A DNA stretch of 9,657 nucleotides from Candidatus Bathyarchaeota archaeon (GCA_021162225.1 JAGGZB010000037.1:1-9657); one strand, 5' to 3'. Positions 1 to 7,329 are shown, numbered from the stretch's first letter. The notes: generated by a model from the letters alone, not told the origin. Numbers and translations: made by a program.

Positions 1-793
1 CTCCATGAAGCCCATGATTGGGGGCTATGGCGTCCAAGGCGTGGCTGAAGAGATGTTCAGATCCGCTGCACGGCCGGCTTGTTCCAGCTATGCACATTGC
101 AACGCCGCAGCTGACAAGAGACTCGAGAAGAACCCTAACGCCCTCCTCTGATCCCGGCTTAATAATGTCCGCATTCTCCATCACGTGCTCCGCGCTCATC
201 AGGGCTAGGCTTGAAGTATACTCTGCGTAGTACTCATTTTTCTTCTCATGTGCTATCTTCCAGTCACGGGTTGAAGTGATCTTAGCTATGACGTCTCCGC
301 AGCCGCTTGCAGTTAGTCGATAAGGCGCCTTCATTATAATAGAAGTGTCAGCTATGACGGCGATGGGAGACTGGGCCTTAATTGAGTATGGCTTCCCCGT
401 ACTCTTTATTGAGGCGAAGGGACTAGCCATACTATCATGTGACGCCGTTGTAGGGACGCTTATAAAAGGCACTCCTTGACGGGCTGAGCTCAGTTTAGCG
501 ATATCTATTTTTGTTCCGCCGCCTACTCCAAGAACCACTTGAGGTTTATATTTCAGTATTTCCCTCTCAGCCTCCTCTACATCACGTATAGTTGCAGATT
601 GTGAAGGAACTATGTAATAATGAACTTCGAGGCCTTCTTCTCGCAGCAGATCCAGTACTTTCTCTCCAGCAATACAGAAGGTCTTAGGCCCCGTGATTAC
701 TAAAGCGCTTTTCACGAAGCCCAGAGATCTACATATCTCAGCAACTAGCTCGAGGCTTCCATTTCCCACAACTATCTCTCTTGGAAGCCGCAT
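1..793 (-). CDS. egsA: sn-glycerol-1-phosphate dehydrogenase, 3' end cut by window edge
   Basis: This enzyme reduces dihydroxyacetone phosphate with NAD(P)H to sn-glycerol-1-phosphate, the stereospecific backbone of archaeal ether lipids. The visible 264 codons stay in one frame to the window edge; the family is usually about 350 residues, so roughly 85 residues are missing. Visible signatures are the nucleotide-binding loop GVGGGTKIDIAK (residues 89-100), the substrate-site Asp120 in TTASHD, and the three zinc ligands expected from family spacing: Asp167 (GCGD), His247 (GSEH) and His263 (GLHG). The ATG start gives MRLPREIVVG, the usual family N-terminus. An in-frame TTG 21 bases upstream would lie upstream of the transcription start predicted from the TATA-like box at 827-836. 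The gene is divergent from psmB. Confidence 0.95.
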   Translation of the reverse strand, partial: MRLPREIVVGNGSLELVAEICRSLGFVKSALVITGPKTFCIAGEKVLDLLREEGLEVHYYIVPSQSATIRDVEEAEREILKYKPQVVLGVGGGTKIDIAKLSSARQGVPFISVPTTASHDSMASPFASIKSTGKPYSIKAQSPIAVIADTSIIMKAPYRLTASGCGDVIAKITSTRDWKIAHEKKNEYYAEYTSSLALMSAEHVMENADIIKPGSEEGVRVLLESLVSCGVAMCIAGTSRPCSGSEHLFSHALDAIAPNHGLHG

Positions 794-826
794 GCGGTGG
801 AGGCTGAGGCCCAACTATTTTCATCT

Positions 827-836
827 CTTTAATACT
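827..836 (-). promoter_or_regulatory. candidate TATA box for egsA
   Basis: The minus strand reads AGTATTAAAG here. Its centre is about 38 bases upstream of the egsA ATG, which predicts a transcript starting near 805 with a leader of about 10 bases. A second A+T-rich block at about 872-892 (AAATTTAAAATAT on the minus strand) is a weaker alternative. The 794-1017 intergenic region otherwise holds only these divergent promoter-like boxes. Confidence 0.4.
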
Positions 837-985
837 TCAGGAGAATGCCGCAAATGACAGTTAAACATCCACAATATTTTAAATTTGTCTTTTTAAGGTT
901 TTTAGGACTGAGCATCCGAACGATTTAAATCTGACATCCGCATATTATTTCCTTCAGACTTTGCTCTCTTGTCAGCCAAGTCAAG

Positions 986-994
986 CATTTATGG
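986..994 (+). promoter_or_regulatory. candidate TATA box for psmB-fttA
   Basis: The sequence CATTTATGG is centred about 28 bases upstream of the psmB ATG. That spacing would place the transcription start at or next to the start codon, a leaderless transcript, which is common in archaea. No clear Shine-Dalgarno sequence precedes the ATG, which agrees. A second box, TTTAAAT at 924-930, could serve a longer leader. Confidence 0.45.
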
Positions 995-1017
995 GATAAT
1001 TCTCGGAGAAATCGCGG

Positions 1018-1662
1018 ATGCTGGAAAGAATAGACAAGTTAGTATTCAAAGGAACGACTACGATAGGTGCTGTCAGCAGGGAAGGAGTGATCCTGGCCTC
1101 AGACACGAGAGTAACCATGGGATCACTTATAGCACATAAGAAGGGAAAGAAAGTCTACAAGATAGATGATCATCTAGCTATGACTATCGCCGGAGTCGTG
1201 GCTGATGCACAGAAGACAGTAGCAGCTCTGAAGGCAAACGCTCAGATGTATCGCATGCAGAGAAGAAGACCGATGCCCGTAAGCGCGGCTGCACGCCTAG
1301 TCGCAAATCTCTTCTTTTCATATCGTCTCTTCCCGTTAATGGCTAGAATAATAATCGGAGGAATCGACGATTCTGGGCCTCACTTATTCTCGATAGATCC
1401 ATTCGGAAGTGTGACGGAGGAGAAATATGTCGCTACAGGCTCAGGCTCGCCTATCGCTTATGGGGTGCTTGAGGAAAGGTTTAAAGAGGATTCCCCATTG
1501 GAGGAGGTTCTTTCAATAGTGGGTCGGGCTCTACGCTCTGCCATGAAGAGAGATGTTGCAACAGGCGACAACTTAGACATCGCAATAATCGACAAGAACG
1601 GCTACCGGGAGCTCAGCGTAGAAGAGAAAAACAGAATACTAAAGTTAGGCAGCTCCGCGTGA
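1018..1662 (+). CDS. psmB: 20S proteasome beta subunit (catalytic, N-terminal Thr protease)
   Basis: This is the catalytic subunit of the archaeal 20S proteasome, which forms the two inner heptameric rings and degrades unfolded or tagged cytosolic proteins. The 214-residue protein has a 12-residue propeptide ending in Gly12; cleavage there exposes Thr13 of KGTTTIGAV as the nucleophile. In mature numbering Asp17 (residue 29, in ASDTRVTMG) and Lys33 (residue 45, in KKGKKV) are present, as are the GSGSPIAYG segment and the late GDNLDIAIID strand. Length and propeptide are normal for the family. The stop lies 19 bases before fttA, so the two are probably co-transcribed; the proteasome-FttA gene pair recurs in archaea. 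Confidence 0.96.
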   Translation: MLERIDKLVFKGTTTIGAVSREGVILASDTRVTMGSLIAHKKGKKVYKIDDHLAMTIAGVVADAQKTVAALKANAQMYRMQRRRPMPVSAAARLVANLFFSYRLFPLMARIIIGGIDDSGPHLFSIDPFGSVTEEKYVATGSGSPIAYGVLEERFKEDSPLEEVLSIVGRALRSAMKRDVATGDNLDIAIIDKNGYRELSVEEKNRILKLGSSA

Positions 1663-1681
1663 GAAAGGGGAGAGCTAGGGC

Positions 1682-3595
1682 ATGTCTTTAGTCAGCAACA
1701 AACAGTCTGAGATAAGGAGGATAGTACTGGAGCATCTTCCTAAGGAAGCTGAGATCACCAAGGTTGAGTTTGAGGGGCCAGCATTGGCAGTCTATACTAT
1801 GAAGCCAGAGATTAGAATCACGCATAATCGGGCGATAACCGACATTGTCAGCATAATAAAGAAGAGAATAGTCATACGTTCAGATCCTCAAGCAAGGCTA
1901 AACGAGGATGAAGCAAGAAAAATAATAATGGGTATTCTTCCGTCGGAGGCTGAAGTAACAAATGTTCTCTTTGACCCAAGCCTAGGAGAGGCTATTATAG
2001 AGGCTAAGAAGCCCGGGCTGGTAATAGGAAAGAATGGCACAACATTGCAGGAGATTCTTGTGAAAACGCATTGGATACCGCGTGTGCTGAGAAGCCCGCC
2101 TATGACATCTAAGATAATCGCTCACATACGCCACTCCATGTATTCAAGGAGCAAGGAAAGAAGGAGGATCCTTAGGAACGTCGGTGAGAGAATATTTAGG
2201 CCGCTGGTTTATGAAGTTGGAGACGTAAGGATAACGATGCTCGGCGGAGCTAGGGAGGTCGGCCGCTCAGCGATTCTCGTAGAGACTAGGGAGAGCAAGG
2301 TTCTTCTCGACTGCGGAATCAATCCCGGCTCATCGAAGCCCTTTGAAGCCTTTCCCCGCTTCGACGCTGGCCAGTTCGATCTGAGCTCTCTAGACGCGGT
2401 GGTTATAAGTCACGCACACTTGGATCACTGCGGATTTCTTCCGTTTCTATACAAGTATGGATATGACGGGCCGGTTTACTGCTCGATTCCAAATCTAAGC
2501 CTCATGACACTTCTGCAGCTGGATTATTTAGATGTCCTAACTAGGCAGGGTCTGCCGCTTCCATACGACCAAAAAGACGTACGAAGCAGCGTTCTGCACA
2601 CCATACCGCTGAGGTATGGTGTAGTCACAGATATAGCGCCCGATATACGTCTAACGCTTCATAACGCTGGTCACATATTGGGTTCGTCGATAATTCATCT
2701 TCATATAGGCGAAGGACTCCACAATATAGTCTATACTGGAGACTTCAAATATGGGAAGACTATGTTGCTTGAGTCCGCGTCCACGAATTTTCCAAGAGTT
2801 GAAACCGTCATAACGGAGAGCACGTATGGCGCGCCGGAGGATTTGATGCCTTCAAGGACCGAGGCTGAGAATAAGCTAGTCTCAATAATTAACACCACGC
2901 TGAAGCGTGAGGGAAAAGTCTTAATCCCCGTCCCGGCTGTTGGCAGAGCTCAGGAAATCATGCTGATCCTCGACGAATATATGAGGCGAGGCGAGCTTGT
3001 GGAGGCGCCAGTCTTTATCGAGGGAATGATTTCAGAAGCTACCGCTATACATACAGCCTATCCAGAGTATCTATCTAGAGAAGTACGTAATGCAATACTG
3101 AATCAGGGAGAGAATCCATTTGAATCCGAGTACTTCACGATAGTGGAGCACCCCAGCGCTAGGGATGAGATAATCGAGGGGCCGCCAAGCATAATAGTCG
3201 CGACTTCTGGAATGCTTGAAGGAGGTCCAATAATAGAGTATTTCCAGCAGCTAGCCCCTGATAAACGGAACTCGATAATATTTGTCAGCTACCAGATTGA
3301 AGGCACTCTTGGCAGAAGAATACAGAAGGGGATTCCCGAAGTCTCCATAATCAATTCTGAAGGAAAGATTAAAGTCATAAGCTGTAAGTTGGAGGTTCAT
3401 ACAGTCGAGGGTTTCTCGGGGCACTCTGATAGGCGGCAGATCATCAGCTACCTGCGTAAACTATCGAAGCCCGAGAATATTATTGTGTGTCATGGTGAAA
3501 AGTCTAAATGCTCCGGCCTCGCCAACTACTTAGCTAAGAGGTATAAAGTTAACGCTATTGCCCCTGAGGTTCTAGAGACGATCCGGCTTAAGTAG
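1682..3595 (+). CDS. fttA: KH-domain beta-CASP ribonuclease, transcription termination factor FttA/aCPSF1
   Basis: This is the archaeal homologue of the eukaryotic CPSF73 nuclease. The family cuts nascent RNA at U-rich sites and terminates transcription, working as a dimer. The 637 residues hold an N-terminal KH-type region with the GxxG loop GLVIGKNG (112-119), then a metallo-beta-lactamase fold interrupted by a beta-CASP insert. Metal and catalytic residues are visible: Asp210, HAHLDH at 244-249, His331 (NAGHILGSS), Asp354 (YTGD), Glu379 (TESTYG), His581 (GFSGHSD) and His604 (VCHGE). Nothing essential is missing. GGGGAG at about 1669-1674 sits about 7 bases before the ATG as a ribosome-binding site. 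The last 8 bases overlap the end of convergent sepF. Confidence 0.97.
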   Translation: MSLVSNKQSEIRRIVLEHLPKEAEITKVEFEGPALAVYTMKPEIRITHNRAITDIVSIIKKRIVIRSDPQARLNEDEARKIIMGILPSEAEVTNVLFDPSLGEAIIEAKKPGLVIGKNGTTLQEILVKTHWIPRVLRSPPMTSKIIAHIRHSMYSRSKERRRILRNVGERIFRPLVYEVGDVRITMLGGAREVGRSAILVETRESKVLLDCGINPGSSKPFEAFPRFDAGQFDLSSLDAVVISHAHLDHCGFLPFLYKYGYDGPVYCSIPNLSLMTLLQLDYLDVLTRQGLPLPYDQKDVRSSVLHTIPLRYGVVTDIAPDIRLTLHNAGHILGSSIIHLHIGEGLHNIVYTGDFKYGKTMLLESASTNFPRVETVITESTYGAPEDLMPSRTEAENKLVSIINTTLKREGKVLIPVPAVGRAQEIMLILDEYMRRGELVEAPVFIEGMISEATAIHTAYPEYLSREVRNAILNQGENPFESEYFTIVEHPSARDEIIEGPPSIIVATSGMLEGGPIIEYFQQLAPDKRNSIIFVSYQIEGTLGRRIQKGIPEVSIINSEGKIKVISCKLEVHTVEGFSGHSDRRQIISYLRKLSKPENIIVCHGEKSKCSGLANYLAKRYKVNAIAPEVLETIRLK

Positions 3596-3974
3596 AGGTC
3601 TTTCCCCTCCATATCTTTACGAATGGCGGAGTTACTACGATGCGTTCCTCTCCAAGCCGCGCGATATCTCCGTCTATCTGCTGGGCGAAGTCGTAGAGTT
3701 CATTAACTGCCTTCTTCACATCCTCCATGTTCTTCTCCGCCAGCTTACCGAGTCTCAGGATCACGATGTTTCCTGAGAGAACCTCCTCCTTGATGGAGTC
3801 TAGCTCCTCCAGAGACTTGAGTACCCAGGCTTTAATGTAAATCTTCTCCGGAGGAGTTGAGGCTTGAGGCTTTAAAGAATACTCTGGAGAAGATGCAGAC
3901 TTACCTTCTCTCTTTTCCCCTTCTCTTCTTCCCAAGATCTTCCCGATGAGGTCCCCCAATCTTATGTTTTCCAA
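3588..3974 (-). CDS. sepF: SepF-like cell division protein
   Basis: SepF anchors FtsZ filaments to the membrane, and in archaea it replaces FtsA. The 128-residue protein begins with a short amphipathic segment (MENIRLGDLIGKILGRR) suited to membrane attachment. A low-complexity charged and Ser/Pro linker (about residues 18-43) follows, then the SepF core (44-122) with the ending GDIARLGEERIVVTPP and VKIWRG. The start is TTG. It is supported by GGAGATG at 3982-3988 on the minus strand, by the helix beginning at that codon, and by a TATA-like box at about 4009-4018. It lies downstream of the PUA-protein gene on the same strand (64-base gap) and converges on fttA with an 8-bp overlap. The presence of SepF implies an FtsZ-dividing archaeon; ftsZ is not in this window. 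Confidence 0.9.
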   Translation of the reverse strand: MENIRLGDLIGKILGRREGEKREGKSASSPEYSLKPQASTPPEKIYIKAWVLKSLEELDSIKEEVLSGNIVILRLGKLAEKNMEDVKKAVNELYDFAQQIDGDIARLGEERIVVTPPFVKIWRGKTST

Positions 3975-4008
3975 CAGTCCATCTCCTGAAATGAAGAAGA
4001 CCGTTACG

Positions 4009-4018
4009 TCTTAAAAGC
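4009..4018 (-). promoter_or_regulatory. candidate TATA box for sepF
   Basis: The minus strand reads GCTTTTAAGA here. It would start transcription near 3988, just at the GGAGATG ribosome-binding site of sepF. This would allow sepF its own transcript in addition to read-through from the PUA gene. Confidence 0.4.
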
Positions 4019-4038
4019 TTAGCGCCTCATTTCTGGGG

Positions 4039-4545
4039 CTAATGCTGAGAAGCTTCCTTTATTAAGTCCCAAATATCGTCTCCTACATGGTGAAGATTCT
4101 TAAAAGCCTTTCCTTTCTTCAAGTTTTTTAATTTCTCCGAGCAGGCTAGTGCTTGAGCTATTGCTATCACGCGTCTGTTTCGTTCATCAACGACAGCGAC
4201 TAAATCGTTCTTCTCGAATTCCCCGCTGATCTCCACTATTCCGGGAGCCATAACATCCGCTCCGTTGCAGATATGCGGAACGGCTCCCATGTCGACTACC
4301 ACCTTCGGAAGGCTATTTACATATTTGCTGAAGACAAGTGTTGGGAATACTGTGTCCTCGGAGATCACGAGCATGGGGATTCCATTTATAAAATATACGT
4401 TTCTTCCATTCACGCTTACAACTTCTATTCGGGGCTTTCGTCCAAATATTTCTTCGGCTTCTATCCCTAAACTCTTAGAAATTAAGCGTAAAATGCGTTT
4501 TCCTTCCTTCTTTCTGAGAGAAAGACGCTTAGTAGCCTTAGGCAT
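4039..4545 (-). CDS. PUA-domain RNA-binding protein (MCT-1/DUF1947-like)
   Basis: This is a 168-residue two-domain protein: an N-terminal pre-PUA domain (about residues 1-75) and a PUA RNA-binding domain (about 80-155) with the segments VVVDMGAVPHICNGADVMAPG and IAIAQALACSE. It ends in the characteristic GKAFKNLHHVGDDIWDL. Archaeal members are related to eukaryotic MCT-1 and the eIF2D PUA module, so a role in tRNA or ribosome binding is likely by homology, though the exact task is not settled. An upstream ATG would add 19 residues. The internal ATG at 4545 is preferred because it gives the family N-terminus MPKATKRLSLRKKEGKR and because a TATA box (GCTTATATGT, 4567-4576) lies about 27 bases upstream, as for a leaderless mRNA. 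The gene is divergent from lsm and upstream of sepF. Confidence 0.88.
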   Translation of the reverse strand: MPKATKRLSLRKKEGKRILRLISKSLGIEAEEIFGRKPRIEVVSVNGRNVYFINGIPMLVISEDTVFPTLVFSKYVNSLPKVVVDMGAVPHICNGADVMAPGIVEISGEFEKNDLVAVVDERNRRVIAIAQALACSEKLKNLKKGKAFKNLHHVGDDIWDLIKEASQH

Positions 4546-4566
4546 AAACTTAAGTATAATCGTAAG

Positions 4567-4576
4567 ACATATAAGC
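4567..4576 (-). promoter_or_regulatory. TATA box of the PUA-protein gene (leaderless start)
   Basis: The minus strand reads GCTTATATGT, centred about 27 bases upstream of the ATG at 4545. The longer possible start at 4602 would lie upstream of this promoter, so the box decides the start codon. Confidence 0.55.
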
Positions 4577-4626
4577 TTGCGGGTATCTGATACAAAAAAC
4601 ACAGAAAACTATAAAGCTGATCGAAA

Positions 4627-4845
4627 ATGGCGACTCAGATATTAGAGAAAAGCATTGGAAAGACTGTTCTGATAAGGCTTAGGGGAGGCAAGAGCATAAG
4701 AGGACAACTGAAAGGCTTCGATCAACACTTGAACCTTGTGCTGGACAAGGCAGAGGACATAACAGACGCCGAGAACGTTAAGGAACTCGGTCTAATAATC
4801 GTCCGCGGAGATAACGTCGTAATGATCTCTCCGCCTCCGAGGTGA
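4627..4845 (+). CDS. LSm/Sm-like archaeal RNA-binding protein
   Basis: This is a 72-residue Sm-fold protein. Archaeal members assemble into heptameric rings that bind U-rich RNA and take part in RNA processing. Sm1 spans about residues 13-45, including VLIRLRGGKSIRGQLKGFD and QHLNLVLDKAEDI; the Asp and Asn of the D-x-H-x-N segment are the usual RNA-contacting positions. Sm2 is LGLIIVRGDNVVMISP (about 54-69), with the diagnostic RGDN. TGATC at 4618-4622 is a weak Shine-Dalgarno match just before the ATG. The stop codon TGA lies inside the ribosome-binding site of rpl37e, so translation of the two is probably coupled; this LSm-eL37 pairing is typical of archaea. Confidence 0.95.
   Translation: MATQILEKSIGKTVLIRLRGGKSIRGQLKGFDQHLNLVLDKAEDITDAENVKELGLIIVRGDNVVMISPPPR
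4838..4845 (+). promoter_or_regulatory. ribosome-binding site of rpl37e overlapping the lsm stop
   Basis: CGAGGTGA, continuing into TT, matches the archaeal 16S anti-Shine-Dalgarno sequence over GAGGTGAT. It sits about 7 bases before the ATG of rpl37e, and its TGA is also the stop codon of lsm. Confidence 0.7.
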
Positions 4846-4852
4846 TTAAGAA

Positions 4853-5041
4853 ATGGGTAAGGGAACGCCTTCATTTGGGAAACGCATGGGAAAGACCGTT
4901 CATATACGTTGCAGGCGCTGCGGAAGAAGAGCTTACCATGTCAGAAAGAAGAGATGCGCTGCTTGCGGCTTCGGGGCTTCAACAAAGATTCGGAGATACT
5001 CTTGGCAGAACAAGAAAGTCAATCGGAAGAGAATTGTGTGA
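4853..5041 (+). CDS. rpl37e: 50S ribosomal protein eL37
   Basis: This is a 62-residue, strongly basic large-subunit ribosomal protein found in archaea and eukaryotes. It carries a four-cysteine zinc-binding site formed by CRRC and CAAC (within HIRCRRCGRRAYH and KKRCAACGFG). The N-terminus MGKGTPSFGKRMGKTVHIRC is characteristic, as is the basic tail ending NKKVNRKRIV. The length is normal. It follows lsm by 7 bases with a strong ribosome-binding site, and rps10 begins 71 bases downstream. Confidence 0.96.
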   Translation: MGKGTPSFGKRMGKTVHIRCRRCGRRAYHVRKKRCAACGFGASTKIRRYSWQNKKVNRKRIV

Positions 5042-5064
5042 AATGCTCTGTAAGCCAGAAATAG

Positions 5065-5072
5065 TTTAAATA
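5065..5072 (+). promoter_or_regulatory. candidate TATA box for rps10
   Basis: TTTAAATA in the 71-base gap after rpl37e is centred about 44 bases before the rps10 ATG. It would give a leader of about 18 bases containing a GGCGGGG segment. The ribosomal S10 gene may therefore be transcribed independently of lsm-rpl37e. Confidence 0.45.
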
Positions 5073-5112
5073 TGACGATTGAAGAATTCATCTAAAACGG
5101 CGGGGCTTAAGT

Positions 5113-5421
5113 ATGGTTAGAAAGGCCAGAATAAAGCTGACAAGTACTGATTATGTCAAGCTCGAAAATGTATGCAAGGAGCTTAAGGAAATAGCGGAGA
5201 AAAGCGGCGTTAGAGTAAGCGGTCCAATACCGCTTCCCACGAAGAGGCTTCGCGTTCCAGTCATGAAATCTCCATGCGGAGAGGGAACTAAGACATGGGA
5301 TAGATGGGAGCTCCGCATCCATAAGAGGCTGCTTGATATTGATGCTGAAGAGAGGGTTATGCGGCGGATAATGAGGATGCGAGTTCCGGAAGAGGTCTTC
5401 ATAAGCATAGAGCTCATCTAG
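5113..5421 (+). CDS. rps10: 30S ribosomal protein uS10
   Basis: This is the 102-residue small-subunit protein S10, which sits in the 30S head. The archaeal-type sequence begins MVRKARIKLTSTDYVKLENV. It contains the conserved loop segment GPIPLPTKRLRVPVMKSPCG, the tip that reaches into the ribosomal core, and then WELRIHKRLLDIDAEERVM. Length is normal. In many archaea uS10 follows the EF-1A gene; here it stands next to lsm-rpl37e. It converges on the protease gene across a 21-base gap rich in T. Confidence 0.96.
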   Translation: MVRKARIKLTSTDYVKLENVCKELKEIAEKSGVRVSGPIPLPTKRLRVPVMKSPCGEGTKTWDRWELRIHKRLLDIDAEERVMRRIMRMRVPEEVFISIELI

Positions 5422-5430
5422 TCATATACT

Positions 5431-5446
5431 GATTTTTCCGTTTTAG
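5431..5446 (+). terminator. T-rich terminator after rps10
   Basis: GATTTTTCCGTTTTAG follows the rps10 stop by 10 bases, giving two T runs. This is the type of U-rich site used for archaeal termination (intrinsic or FttA-assisted). It lies in the short convergent gap with the protease gene. Confidence 0.5.
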
Positions 5447-6255
5447 AAGAGGAGAAAGAGCACAAGCAGAATTAGGGAGATGCAGAAACTAGCCGCCCAG
5501 ACCCTCTTATTCCACCAGAAGATTTTAGCCCCGTCGAACATGCCCGCTGGAATAAGATTTAACAGTGCTATCCATATGCTTAGCAGAGCTCCCAAAGCGA
5601 TATTTGTTGAGGAAAATAAAGGATGAAGAGAAGCCGAGTAGAGTAGGAATGCTAGGATAATATTTGTCAGGGGACCCGCAAACGCTATCTTCCCAATGAC
5701 TTCCCTGTTTGCAACTCCAGAGACAACTACTGTTCCGGGTGATACAACCTTTATTAAAGGTGAGAAGATCGAAAGGATTGTCAATGAAATTCCGATTATA
5801 TTCAATCTGAACTCGGCCCATAGGCCAAAGTGTTTAGCTGAGATCTTATGTGCAAGTTCATGAGAGATAAATAGAATCATGAAGAAGAAAGCTGAGCTAA
5901 ACGCCGCTATGGGGTTTTGGATGATGAATGCCACCCAGCTGAATCCTTGGCCCATCAGAGATAATCCAACAGCCATAACCGCTACTGCTCCTATAGTCAA
6001 GTGGTAAATCTCAGTTATGCTTGTCCATTCTTCACGCGTAGCCTTAAATGGATACATCACAGAAGATCCCTTAACTTCACGTCTGGGAATTGATATGTGC
6101 TCCCGCTCGACTGGCGGGGGCGATCGGGTTCTAACCCTCCAAAGCTCGGGGCAGTTATGGTTCTCTGGAAGCCTATGATCCTCGCAGAAGTATTGGCCGC
6201 AGAATGGACATTTAAACGGAAGCGTGACTTCTTTGCCGCAGTAGTGACACTTCAA
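5443..6255 (-). CDS. Membrane zinc metalloprotease, site-2 (M50) family, with AN1-like zinc finger
   Basis: This is a 270-residue fusion. Residues 1-36 form an AN1-type zinc finger with eight ligands in order: Cys3, Cys6, Cys16, Cys19, Cys24, His27, His33 and Cys35. A hydrophilic linker follows, then an intramembrane protease domain of about six membrane segments (roughly 84-104, 115-131, 151-170, 186-209, 217-238 and 252-270). The catalytic zinc site is HELAH (His132, Glu133, His136), completed by Asp241 in NLIPAGMFDG, the usual second M50 motif. Family members cut transmembrane proteins within or near the bilayer; the substrate is unknown. The start is TTG, because the frame closes upstream at a TAG with no better start. 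The AN1-protease arrangement recurs in archaea. It converges on rps10. Confidence 0.9.
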   Translation of the reverse strand: MKCHYCGKEVTLPFKCPFCGQYFCEDHRLPENHNCPELWRVRTRSPPPVEREHISIPRREVKGSSVMYPFKATREEWTSITEIYHLTIGAVAVMAVGLSLMGQGFSWVAFIIQNPIAAFSSAFFFMILFISHELAHKISAKHFGLWAEFRLNIIGISLTILSIFSPLIKVVSPGTVVVSGVANREVIGKIAFAGPLTNIILAFLLYSASLHPLFSSTNIALGALLSIWIALLNLIPAGMFDGAKIFWWNKRVWAASFCISLILLVLFLLF

Positions 6256-6305
6256 GTCTCCATCAACTTCTATACTTGTCTAGTATCCAGTTGAGTACTC
6301 AGCAA

Positions 6306-6314
6306 CTTAAATAT
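6306..6314 (-). promoter_or_regulatory. candidate TATA box for the M50 protease
   Basis: The minus strand reads ATATTTAAG about 55 bases upstream of the TTG start, predicting a leader near 29 bases. It lies in the divergent region shared with the nucleoside-hydrolase gene. Confidence 0.4.
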
Positions 6315-6342
6315 TTGATTCTAAAAAATTATGTGAAGCTAC

Positions 6343-6350
6343 AATTTAAG
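6343..6350 (+). promoter_or_regulatory. candidate TATA box for the nucleoside-hydrolase-family gene
   Basis: AATTTAAG lies about 56 bases upstream of the ATG and predicts a leader of about 31 bases. That leader ends in GAGGAT (6395-6400), a ribosome-binding-site match just before the start. Confidence 0.4.
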
Positions 6351-6402
6351 TGGAATATCAGGGAATGCTTAATCCTAGAAAGATTCTGGGGTTTGAGGAT
6401 TC

Positions 6403-7329
6403 ATGAAAAGGATTCCCGTGATTCTTGATACTGACATCGGCTCGGACATAGATGACACATGGGCACTTGCAATGCTGCTTCAGTCTCCGGAGCTGGAGCC
6501 CAGACTCATCGTCACGGAAAGCGGGGACACGGTCTACCGTGCAAAGATAGTTGCAAAGATTCTTGAAAGATCCGGGCGTGAGGAGATACCGATAGGCGTT
6601 GGACTTCGCCTCAGCAACGAAACGGGACCTCAGCTACCCTGGGTGAAAGATTATAATATAGAGAGGTATGGTGGAACAATTTATGAAGATGGCGTGAAAG
6701 CCTTAATAGAGACGGTGATGGAATCCTCGGAGACGGTGACGCTGCTCTGTATAGGTCCGCTTACAAACATCGCTGCTGCGTTGAAAGCAGAGCCCAGAAT
6801 AGCTGAGCGCGCTAGGATCGTGAGTATGCTTGGATGCCTCTATAAGAGCCCGCTGGGCTATGGTGGAGGAGATGGAGGAGTAGTCGCCGAGTACAATGTC
6901 AGGAAGGATCCAGAAGCAGCTCAGACCGTCTTTTCGGCTTCATGGGACATAACTATAGCGCCGCTTGATACATGCGGCTTCGTGAGGCTTGAGGGAGAAA
7001 GATACCGGATGATACGTGAGTGCAGAAGTCCGCTGATCAGAGATCTCATGGAGAACTATAAGATTTGGCTGAAAAATCGCCGGGAAGATTGGCGGGGAAT
7101 ATTTGAGACTGAAAGCTCAATCCTATATGATACGGTAGCCGTATATCTGTCGTTCTCAAGCGAATATCTCCTGATGAAGGATTTAGAAGTACAGATTACG
7201 GAGGACGGCTACACAAAAATCAGCAGGGAGGCTAGAACAGTACATTGCGCAATCAAGTGGAAGAATCTCGGAGCATTCAAGGATATGCTCGTGGAAAGGC
7301 TGACGGACCAAGCTCACAGAAAAGATTAA
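6403..7329 (+). CDS. Nucleoside-hydrolase (IUNH) family protein with altered catalytic motif
   Basis: This 308-residue protein has the inosine-uridine nucleoside N-ribohydrolase fold. Family members split the N-glycosidic bond of ribonucleosides for base salvage, using a calcium held by aspartates. Visible features are the N-terminal aspartate cluster DTDIGSDIDD (residues 9-18), IGPLTNIAAAL (117-127), and EYNVRKDPEAA (163-173), whose Asn165 corresponds to a ribose-contacting residue. The last calcium ligand is Asp243 in LYDTVAV. The residue before it, normally His in the HD motif, is Tyr242, and the second motif reads ESGDT rather than the common GN form. Activity and substrate are therefore uncertain; another ribosyl substrate or a lost activity is possible. 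It stands alone, divergent from the protease and 37 bases before the tRNA gene. Confidence 0.85.
   Translation: MKRIPVILDTDIGSDIDDTWALAMLLQSPELEPRLIVTESGDTVYRAKIVAKILERSGREEIPIGVGLRLSNETGPQLPWVKDYNIERYGGTIYEDGVKALIETVMESSETVTLLCIGPLTNIAAALKAEPRIAERARIVSMLGCLYKSPLGYGGGDGGVVAEYNVRKDPEAAQTVFSASWDITIAPLDTCGFVRLEGERYRMIRECRSPLIRDLMENYKIWLKNRREDWRGIFETESSILYDTVAVYLSFSSEYLLMKDLEVQITEDGYTKISREARTVHCAIKWKNLGAFKDMLVERLTDQAHRKD

Noticed and set aside
18..230. 70-codon plus-strand open frame at the left edge
   Set aside because: It lies opposite egsA, whose catalytic residues are all in frame on the minus strand, so it is a shadow.
4265..4645. Plus-strand frames opposite the PUA-protein gene
   Set aside because: They overlap a clear PUA-domain protein and resemble no family; one would also run into the lsm start.
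4842..5069. 75-codon frame overlapping rpl37e
   Set aside because: It is a shifted reading of the eL37 gene, whose zinc cysteines and length are perfect.
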